20,751 nucleotides of DNA from the NCBI GenBank assembly GCA_000432515.1, contig HF996044.1, forward strand, positions 153,554 to 174,304. Reading direction: 5' to 3'. The first letter of the stretch is position 1. Every line of letters starts with the position of its first letter. The notes beneath the pieces are model-generated. The model saw nothing but the letters and a program-made list of their open reading frames with translations. It was not told the origin of the DNA and made no database searches. Origin of the DNA: Bacteroides sp. CAG:545. Its GTDB lineage: Bacteria > Bacteroidota > Bacteroidia > Bacteroidales > UBA932. Position numbers and translations under genes: made by a program. Positions 15,370 to 20,751 of the stretch are shown here, piece by piece.

Positions 15370-15377
15370 TATCTTTG
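15370..15377 (+). promoter_or_regulatory. Candidate -7 box at the XRE gene
   Basis: TATCTTTG matches TAnnTTTG exactly. It ends 6 nt before ATG 15384, so a transcript from it would be almost leaderless at 15384 or would use ATG 15402. No -33 TTTG was seen at the right distance. Confidence 0.35.
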
Positions 15378-15383
15378 TCAAAA

Positions 15384-15836
15384 ATGAACGGCACTCACGA
15401 GATGGACAACGACAGCATTAAAGTGAATATTGTCCGTAAGCGGACTGAAGAGGGCATCTCGCAAGATGAGATGGCCAGAAGACTGCGTATTTCGAGAAAT
15501 ACTTACAGAAGTATCGAAAAAGGGACCGCCAAAGTCATCAGTGAGCGTCTGAACGAAATCGCAAGCAGTCTGAACACCTCCGCGGAGGAGCTTGTTTTAG
15601 GATACAAACCCGTCGAGAGAAACTCAGAGGTGGAGGACATCCGGATGGAATTCGACTCCGCCAAGAACCGTTATGAGAAAGAAAAGGCCTCATTGATAGC
15701 CGATTACGAGAATCGCATCAATGTACTGACGGACCATATAGCATCGTTGGAGTCCACAATTTCCAATATGAGGGAAATCATTGACTCGAAAAATGAAATC
15801 ATATCGCTGATGAAGCGTGAGGAGTCCAAGAAATAA
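15384..15836 (+). CDS. XRE-family helix-turn-helix regulator with C-terminal coiled coil
   Basis: 150 residues from ATG 15384. An XRE/Cro HTH spans about residues 11-75: KVNIVRKRTEEGISQDEMARRLRISRNTYRSIEKG is the classic pattern, with GISQDEMA and the recognition helix SRNTYRSIEKG, followed by the family's AEELVLGY end. Residues about 82-147 form an unbroken charged heptad helix (EDIRMEFDSAKNRYEKEKASL and onward), a likely coiled coil for dimerisation or partner binding. ATG 15402 (MDNDSIKVNIV) is an equally likely start, because a -7 box sits at 15370-15377. A TTG start at 15342 is unlikely. The direct repeats just upstream could be its own operator. rnhB starts 35 nt after its stop on the same strand, so the two may be co-transcribed. 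The target genes are unknown. Confidence 0.85.
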   Translation: MNGTHEMDNDSIKVNIVRKRTEEGISQDEMARRLRISRNTYRSIEKGTAKVISERLNEIASSLNTSAEELVLGYKPVERNSEVEDIRMEFDSAKNRYEKEKASLIADYENRINVLTDHIASLESTISNMREIIDSKNEIISLMKREESKK

Positions 15837-15871
15837 TCACTAATTTCGCATTCGGACAAGATTTTTTAACA

Positions 15872-16507
15872 ATGCACACACCGGATCTGAAAAATTTTCT
15901 TCACGAAGACTTGATCGAAGCAGGGTGCGACGAAGCTGGACGCGGTCCGCTCGCAGGCCCTGTTTTCGCCGCATCTGTCATATTGCCGAAAGATTTCTTC
16001 CACCCGTTGCTTGACGACTCCAAGAAAATGACTGCCGCGCATAGGGATAAAGTGCGTGAAGTTATTGAGAAAGAAGCCGTTGCCTGGGCAGTGGAAGAAG
16101 TCAGCCCTGCTGAGATCGACGAATTGAATATTCTCTGGGCCTCGGTGACCGGTATGCAGAGGGCAGTCCTGAAACTGGATCCCAAACCTGAGTTTCTTCT
16201 CATTGACGGAAACAAATTCAGGCCGTTTGACGTCTATTCGCAGAAAAGCTATCAGACAGTGGTCAAGGGTGATGCGACATATGCGCCGATTGCGGCCGCG
16301 TCCGTCCTGGCCAAGACTTGGAGGGATGAATTTATGAGGAAGATTGCCGAGGAATATCCGCAGTACGGCTGGGAACGGAACATGGGCTACCCTACCCCGG
16401 AGCACATCGCCGCCATCAGGAAATACGGCTACACCCCGTATCACCGCATGTCCTTCCACCCCAAAGAACTCGAGCCCACACTGTTTGATTCTTCTGATTC
16501 TCGCTGA
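15872..16507 (+). CDS. rnhB: Ribonuclease HII
   Basis: Cytosolic enzyme that cuts RNA in RNA-DNA hybrids and starts removal of single ribonucleotides from DNA. The 211-residue frame has the family motifs in order: CDEAGRGPLAGPV (19-31) with catalytic Asp20 and Glu21, the DDSKKM loop (48-53), LLIDGNKF (109-116) with Asp112, and VVKGDATYAPIAAASVLAK (130-148) with Asp134. The basic helix WRDEFMRKI and the C-terminal MGYPTPEHIAAIRKYGYTPYHRMSF are typical of bacterial RNase HII. It ends with a Ser/Asp tail, EPTLFDSSDSR. The length is normal. It follows the XRE gene by 35 nt. A new -7 box begins 8 nt after its stop, so the S46 peptidase gene is a separate unit. Confidence 0.96.
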   Translation: MHTPDLKNFLHEDLIEAGCDEAGRGPLAGPVFAASVILPKDFFHPLLDDSKKMTAAHRDKVREVIEKEAVAWAVEEVSPAEIDELNILWASVTGMQRAVLKLDPKPEFLLIDGNKFRPFDVYSQKSYQTVVKGDATYAPIAAASVLAKTWRDEFMRKIAEEYPQYGWERNMGYPTPEHIAAIRKYGYTPYHRMSFHPKELEPTLFDSSDSR

Positions 16508-16514
16508 TTTTAAC

Positions 16515-16522
16515 TAACTTTG
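16515..16522 (+). promoter_or_regulatory. Bacteroidales -7 box for the S46 peptidase-mrp unit
   Basis: TAACTTTG matches TAnnTTTG exactly. It overlaps the first in-frame ATG at 16520, so transcription would begin downstream of that codon. This favours ATG 16589, the start of the signal peptide. No clear -33 box is present. Confidence 0.55.
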
Positions 16523-16588
16523 CGTGATGCTGCCGGCGATAGCGTCTGGAAGCATTTGGGGGAAATTATGCAAATAACATTGACAAAT

Positions 16589-18748
16589 ATGAAAAAGGCA
16601 TTTATTGCGATTTCGGCGTTCTTGATGCTCTCGTCGGGAGCTCGTGCCGATGAAGGAATGTGGCTGCTGCCGCTTCTTCAGAAAATGAACAGCAAAGCTA
16701 TGGAGAATATCGGTTGCAGACTGACTCCTGAGCAGATTTATGACATAAACCACAACTCTCTGAAAGATGCCATCGTGCAGTTCGGCGGAGGATGTACGGG
16801 TGAGATCATCTCCGACAAGGGCCTCCTCGTGACGAATCACCACTGCGGATACGGAAGCATCCAGAAACTCAGCACCCCTGAGCACAACTATCTGGAAGAC
16901 GGATATTGGGCAATGCAGAGCAGCGAGGAACTCCCGGTTCCCGGCCTGACAGTGCGTTTCCTCCAGAGCATGACAGACGTGACGGACGTATTGGAAAAGA
17001 CACGTGCGGCTGCATTGAAAGAATACAAGGACAGCGCAAATGTTGTGGAACTTGCGAACAATGCATGGTCAGCGGCGCGCGAGCAGATGATAGAGGCCAT
17101 CAAGAAAAGCAACCCTGACTGCGAGGTAAGGATCGTGAATTTCTACAATGACAATGTAAATTACCTGATTATCGACAAGGTGTTCCGCGACGTCAGGTTC
17201 GTCGGCGCTCCTCCTGCTTCTCTGGGCAAGTTCGGCGGCGACACTGACAACTGGATGTGGCCACGCCAGACTTGCGATTACTCCATGTTCAGAGTGTATG
17301 CAGGCAAGAACAATGAGCCTGCCGATTACTCTGAAGACAATGTTCCTTACACCCCGAAACAGTCATTGAAAATATCCCTGAAGGGTGTGAAAGAAGGTGA
17401 TTTCTCGATGATTATGGGCTATCCGGGACGCACTCAGAGGTTCCAGAGCGCATCAATGCTGGAGCAGATGATAAAGAGACAGGACGTGAGCATCGCTGTC
17501 AGGACATTGAGACAGAGCATCATGAAAGAGGGCATGGAGGCAGATCCTGTCGTGCGTCTCCAGTATGCGAACAAGTATGCCGGCTCTTCAAACGGATGGA
17601 AAAAGTGGATTGGCGAGAAGAAGGCTTTCGAAAAGCTGAACATCATCGGCAGAGAGGAGCAGAAAGAGGCTGAATTCACCAAATGGGTGAACGTCAACAA
17701 GAAGCGCAAGGCTGCCTACGGTTCCGCTTTGGAGGCGATAAGCAATGTGACGAAGAGTTCTTCCGATGACGACGTGGCCCTCAGACTTCTTATGGAGGCT
17801 CCGTTCAAGGTGGGTCTCTGTGACCTTGTAGGCGCTTTTGCACAGGGCATGATGGCTCAGCGCAGTATCAACCCTGAAGATACTCTTGCTATGTTCCAGG
17901 CCGGAAAGGATGCCGTGAAACCACTCTACAAGGATTTCAATGAACCTCTCGAGCGCAAGATTGCCGCAGGTCTCCTCAAATATTATCGTGACAATGCCAG
18001 AACTTCAGATTTCCTCAGCATCGGCGACCGCGATTTCGCGACGATGGACATTGACGCTTATGTGGATTTCCTCTTCGACAGCAGTTTCCTTTCTTCCGAG
18101 GCCAAGCTCGACAGCAAGAATATAACTTGCCAGAAGGATTTTGTCAATGACGCGGCTACGGAGTATTACAATGCTGTGGTTACGGCCTATCTTCCTCTGT
18201 ATCAGAGGATGAGCTCATACAATGCTAAGCTTGCAAGTGCCAACAAGTCTTTTGCCGCAGGTCTTCTGGCTTGGGAAAAGGGCCAGCCTTCTTATCCTGA
18301 TGCAAACTCCACTATGAGACTGACTTACGGTACGGTGAAAGGCTATTCTCCGGCAGACGGCGTTACATATAAATATTATACGACATTGACAGGAGTAATC
18401 GAAAAGGAAGATCCGGACAATTACGAGTTCCGCGTTCCTGCGAAGATCAAGGCTCTTTACGAGGCGCGTGATTTCGGCCAATATGCTGATGAGAGCGGAA
18501 TGCTTCCGACTTGTTTCCTGAACAACTGCGACATTACCGGCGGAAACTCCGGCAGCCCTGTGCTCGATGCGGAGGGCCGGCTTATCGGTCTGGCTTTCGA
18601 TGGCAACTGGGAGTCAATGTCGAGCGACGTAATGTTCGAGCCTGATCTTCAGAGATGTATCTGCGTGGATATCCGCTACGTCCTCTTCGTGATGGACAAA
18701 TTCGGCGGTGCAGGCTATCTGTTGGACGAAATGAATATTGAGAAGTAA
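16589..18748 (+). CDS. S46 family dipeptidyl-peptidase (DPP7/DPP11 type)
   Basis: 719 residues from ATG 16589, which gives a clean signal peptide (MKKAFIAISAFLMLSSGARA, cut before DEGMW). S46 enzymes are periplasmic exopeptidases that remove dipeptides from oligopeptides and feed amino-acid catabolism in Bacteroidales. The catalytic triad is visible: His85 in TNHHCGYGS, Asp230 in RQTCDYSMFR and Ser654 in GGNSGSPVL. The surrounding LGKFGGDTDNWMWPR and FDGNWESMSSDVMF blocks are diagnostic. Eighteen residues after the Ser there is Gly672 (FDGNWE), where I recall the acidic-specific DPP11 having Arg; this suggests a DPP7-like preference for hydrophobic P1 residues, an inference from memory. The DPP7/DPP11 length of about 710-720 fits. 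mrp starts 13 nt after its stop and is probably co-transcribed. Confidence 0.95.
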   Translation: MKKAFIAISAFLMLSSGARADEGMWLLPLLQKMNSKAMENIGCRLTPEQIYDINHNSLKDAIVQFGGGCTGEIISDKGLLVTNHHCGYGSIQKLSTPEHNYLEDGYWAMQSSEELPVPGLTVRFLQSMTDVTDVLEKTRAAALKEYKDSANVVELANNAWSAAREQMIEAIKKSNPDCEVRIVNFYNDNVNYLIIDKVFRDVRFVGAPPASLGKFGGDTDNWMWPRQTCDYSMFRVYAGKNNEPADYSEDNVPYTPKQSLKISLKGVKEGDFSMIMGYPGRTQRFQSASMLEQMIKRQDVSIAVRTLRQSIMKEGMEADPVVRLQYANKYAGSSNGWKKWIGEKKAFEKLNIIGREEQKEAEFTKWVNVNKKRKAAYGSALEAISNVTKSSSDDDVALRLLMEAPFKVGLCDLVGAFAQGMMAQRSINPEDTLAMFQAGKDAVKPLYKDFNEPLERKIAAGLLKYYRDNARTSDFLSIGDRDFATMDIDAYVDFLFDSSFLSSEAKLDSKNITCQKDFVNDAATEYYNAVVTAYLPLYQRMSSYNAKLASANKSFAAGLLAWEKGQPSYPDANSTMRLTYGTVKGYSPADGVTYKYYTTLTGVIEKEDPDNYEFRVPAKIKALYEARDFGQYADESGMLPTCFLNNCDITGGNSGSPVLDAEGRLIGLAFDGNWESMSSDVMFEPDLQRCICVDIRYVLFVMDKFGGAGYLLDEMNIEK

Positions 18749-18761
18749 GATCGCATTGACA

Positions 18762-19832
18762 ATGAAAGAAAATGAGATAATGAAGATGCTCTTCGATGTT
18801 ACTCATCCGGGAAAGGGTGACAAGAACATCGTGGAGCTGGGACTTGTGGACAAGGTGGAGATTGACGGGGACAAGGTAACATTGACTCTGGCCTTCCCCA
18901 AGCATCGTGATCCGCTTACGGAATACCTTGTGGGTAGCGCGAAAGCTGCAATCTACAGGCATGCGCCCGAAGTCAAGGATGTGGAGGTCAAGACTGTTGT
19001 GCGAGAGGAAAGCGCACCGAAGAAGCAGACCGGCCTTAACTTGACGCTTGACGAGGTGAACAATGTAAGGCACATCATAGGTGTGGCTTCCGGAAAAGGC
19101 GGTGTGGGAAAATCTACCGTAGCAGTGAATCTGGCCGTGGCATTGGCAAGGCTAGGTTACAAGGTGGGTCTCGCTGATGCTGATGTTTACGGTCCGTCCG
19201 TTCCCAAGATGACGGCTACCGAGGGCGCTCTGCCTGAGGCCATCAAGGAGGGCGAAGGTGAAGTGATCATGCCTATAGAGAAGTATGGTGTGAAATGGAT
19301 GTCCATAGGTTATTTCTCCGAGCCGGGTCAGGCGCTGATCTGGAGGGGACCGATGGCATGCAATGCATTGAAGCAGATGATCCTGCAGGTCAGATGGGGC
19401 GTTCTGGATTTCCTTCTTATAGATATGCCGCCGGGAACTGGTGACATCCATATCTCTCTGGTGCAGGATATTCCGATGGAGGGTGCCGTGATAGTGACAA
19501 CGCCTCAGGATGTCGCATTGGCCGATGTGGAGAAGGGTGTGGACATGTTCCGCAACAAGAATATCAATCGGAGGATTTTCGGTATCGTGGAGAATATGTC
19601 ATGGTTTACTCCGGCGGAACTGCCTGAGAACAAATATTATATTTTCGGCAAGGATGGCGGTCTGAGGATGGCGGAAAAGTATGGTGTCCCGCTTCTCGGC
19701 CAGATTCCTATCGTGCAGAGCATCCGCGAAAATGGTGATGAGGGCGAGCCGGCCGCTTTGTCTTCACGCCCGGACGGCCTTGCCTTTCTGAATCTTGCAG
19801 AAAAACTTGTTAAATCTGTCGAGATGCCGTAA
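18762..19832 (+). CDS. mrp: Mrp/ApbC-type P-loop ATPase, iron-sulfur cluster carrier
   Basis: 356 residues from ATG 18762; a TTG at 18738 would overlap the peptidase gene and is unlikely. The N terminus is a MIP18/DUF59 domain (about 1-85, FDVTHPGKGDKNIVELGLVDKV), fused to a SIMIBI ATPase with the deviant Walker A GVASGKGGVGKSTVAVNLA near residues 105-123, ADADVYGPSVP, and the Walker B-like LLIDMPPGTGD. Mrp proteins bind and pass Fe-S clusters to apoproteins in the cytosol. The CxxC near the C terminus that holds the cluster in many homologues is absent here: the segment after VENMSWFTP reads AELPENKYYIFGKDGG. I believe this is normal for Bacteroidales Mrp. It is the second gene after the S46 peptidase, and the repeat-rich region follows. 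Confidence 0.94.
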   Translation: MKENEIMKMLFDVTHPGKGDKNIVELGLVDKVEIDGDKVTLTLAFPKHRDPLTEYLVGSAKAAIYRHAPEVKDVEVKTVVREESAPKKQTGLNLTLDEVNNVRHIIGVASGKGGVGKSTVAVNLAVALARLGYKVGLADADVYGPSVPKMTATEGALPEAIKEGEGEVIMPIEKYGVKWMSIGYFSEPGQALIWRGPMACNALKQMILQVRWGVLDFLLIDMPPGTGDIHISLVQDIPMEGAVIVTTPQDVALADVEKGVDMFRNKNINRRIFGIVENMSWFTPAELPENKYYIFGKDGGLRMAEKYGVPLLGQIPIVQSIRENGDEGEPAALSSRPDGLAFLNLAEKLVKSVEMP

Positions 19833-19862
19833 ATTCGCCCTGTGATTTCAGGTTGCGTGCCG

Positions 19863-20304
19863 GATTAAGTAGTGGGATAGGACGATTTCTGAGGTGGAAC
19901 AGATCGGATTCGGAGGTGGGGCAGAGCGGATTCCTGATGTGGAACAACTCGGGTTCCTGTGTGGCAGTTCGGATTCTGTGGTAAAAGGGCCAGGATACTG
20001 TGGCAGGAGCACCTTCAGAGGTAGAGTAACACGGATACAGAGGTAGAAGGACCATCAGAGGCGGAACCACTCGATTGCAGAAGTAGGAGCACCCGACTCC
20101 TGATGTGGAACGACTCGGATTCCTGTGTTGCAGTTCGGATTCTGTGGTAGAAGGTCCCGGATTCTGTGGCAGGAGCATCATCAGAGGTGGGGTAACACGG
20201 ATACAGAGGTAGAAGGACCATCAGAGGTGGAACCACTCGATTGCAGATGTGGGATAAGCCGACTCCAGAGTAAAACCACCTGATTTGAGTGGTGGGAGTA
20301 CGTC
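19863..20304. repeat. Degenerate tandem array of about 21 units of ~22 bp, with a 166-bp higher-order duplication
   Basis: Units of 17-23 bp follow a loose pattern GATTCnGAGGTGGnACnnnnCG, for example at 19884-19906, 19929-19951, 20096-20117 and 20223-20239. On top of this, the block 19931-20096 is repeated at 20097-20262 with an exact offset of 166 and about 89% identity by eye (about 18 differences). The first few and last two units are more diverged. 166 is not a multiple of three and the open frames across it change phase, so it is not coding. It starts about 30 bp after the mrp stop. Unit spacing and sequence drift too much for a CRISPR. Confidence 0.85.
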
Positions 20305-20317
20305 AGATCTTAGAAGA

Positions 20318-20430
20318 GGCGCAACCTATAAAACACTGATAATCAAAGACTTACCTGATTTCAGAGTAGTAATTTTCACAACTCTAAAATCAGTTAAACC
20401 TCTGAGCATCAGACAATTACGCGATGCGCC
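20318..20430. repeat. 113-bp palindromic intergenic element, copy B
   Basis: Symmetric about 20374. The inner arms TTACCTGATTTCAGAGT (20351-20367) and ACTCTAAAATCAGTTAA (20381-20397) pair at 15 of 17 positions around a 13-nt loop. The outer arms GGCGCA (20318-20323) and TGCGCC (20425-20430) are perfect at the ends. It has the same length, symmetry and end sequence as copy A (6104-6216) and shares TTTCAGAGT and AACTCT at the same offsets; overall identity is roughly 60% by eye. Open frames crossing it on both strands are not convincing genes. Confidence 0.8.
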
Positions 20431-20491
20431 AGATGTGTACGGCAACAAGAAGCCCCTCAACTCTTTTGCTCTCACGTCCGAAGGGCTAGCA

Positions 20492-20720
20492 GGCATCATC
20501 AGATGCCGGGCCGGAGTTGGCGGGCAGGGAGCCATTGCGGCGATGGAAAGCCCGTAGGCCCTGATCGCCCCCTTGGAAAGGGGGGGGTCGGGGGGATTGA
20601 GATAAGCAAGTCCCCACAGGGGCAACCTTGTTGCCGGCTACAATGGCTTCGGTTATCTACATTTAGTGCAGCTGGCCATCTAACGGAATTCTTTAGGGGA
20701 CCAAGGCATCTTCAGATGCC
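20492..20720. repeat. Three related short hairpins (GGCAnC...GnTGCCGG)
   Basis: GGCATC-ATCA-GATGCC at 20492-20507, GGCAAC-CTT-GTTGCC at 20621-20635 and GGCATC-TTCA-GATGCC at 20705-20720 each have a perfect 6-bp stem, and each is followed by GG(G)C. The first and last are also followed, within about 20-50 bp, by GCGATGG. They look like REP-type dispersed units. No gene was seen in 20431-20751. Confidence 0.65.
20568..20595. repeat. C/G-rich hairpin with long G runs
   Basis: CCCCCTT-GGA-AAGGGGG (20568-20584) is a perfect 7-bp stem-loop. It runs into eight consecutive G (20580-20587) and, after TC, six more G (20590-20595). The G runs could also form a quadruplex or disturb sequencing. Confidence 0.6.
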
Positions 20721-20751
20721 GGCCGAAGAACAGCGAAGCGATGGCCCCGAG

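Noticed and set aside
16520..16588. ATG 16520 as start of the S46 peptidase
   Set aside because: It overlaps a -7 promoter box and would bury the signal peptide behind 23 residues.
19810..20236. Minus-strand open frames of 123 and 73 codons over the tandem array
   Set aside because: The 166-bp period shifts the phase, so the same DNA is read in different frames; this is not protein repeat conservation.
19863..20304. CRISPR array
   Set aside because: Units are tandem without unique spacers of constant length and drift strongly; no cas gene is in the window.
20285..20625. Plus (90) and minus (99) codon frames over palindrome copy B
   Set aside because: Overlapping frames on opposite strands through the palindrome and the G-run, with no known domain.

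Overview
The window looks like a chromosomal segment of a Bacteroidota bacterium, most likely order Bacteroidales. The reasons are the -7 promoter boxes of the type TAnnTTTG upstream of many genes, a fimbrillin-type surface lipoprotein, an S46 dipeptidyl-peptidase, an EF-G paralog with a degenerate G domain, and an Mrp ATPase without the usual C-terminal CxxC. No RNA gene, phage gene or transposase was recognised.

Layout. Positions 1-4839 (minus) hold a tripartite RND efflux operon in the order outer-membrane TolC-like channel, HlyD-type adaptor lipoprotein, RND pump; the pump runs off the left edge. The TolC-like gene is split by an imperfect 38-bp tandem duplication, and losing one copy would restore a single 491-codon frame. 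Positions 4987-5895 (minus) encode Lgt. A 464-bp gap (5896-6359) carries a 30-bp direct repeat and a 113-bp palindromic element. Positions 6360-7423 (minus) hold a 54-codon small ORF that overlaps a fimbrillin-family lipoprotein, behind a textbook Bacteroidales promoter. Positions 7667-8770 (minus) encode a membrane-anchored AraC-like protein, and 8847-10118 encode phosphoglycerate kinase. MenG/UbiE and a RlmI-like methyltransferase form a minus-strand unit at 10191-12005. An EF-G2-like factor and a small lipoprotein form another at 12131-14749, closed by a terminator.

From 15384 the main direction changes to plus: an XRE regulator with a coiled coil followed by rnhB, then an S46 peptidase followed by mrp. 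The XRE gene is divergent from a small unknown gene (14898-15182), and the gap between them carries helically spaced direct repeats.

The last 919 bp (19833-20751) have no credible gene and are dense in repeats: a degenerate array of about 21 units of ~22 bp nested in a 166-bp duplication, a second 113-bp palindrome with the same length and symmetry as the one near 6160, and three related small hairpins plus a G-rich hairpin. The most unusual content of the window is this intergenic repeat architecture, the reversible-looking tolC break, and the repeat cluster upstream of the XRE regulator.
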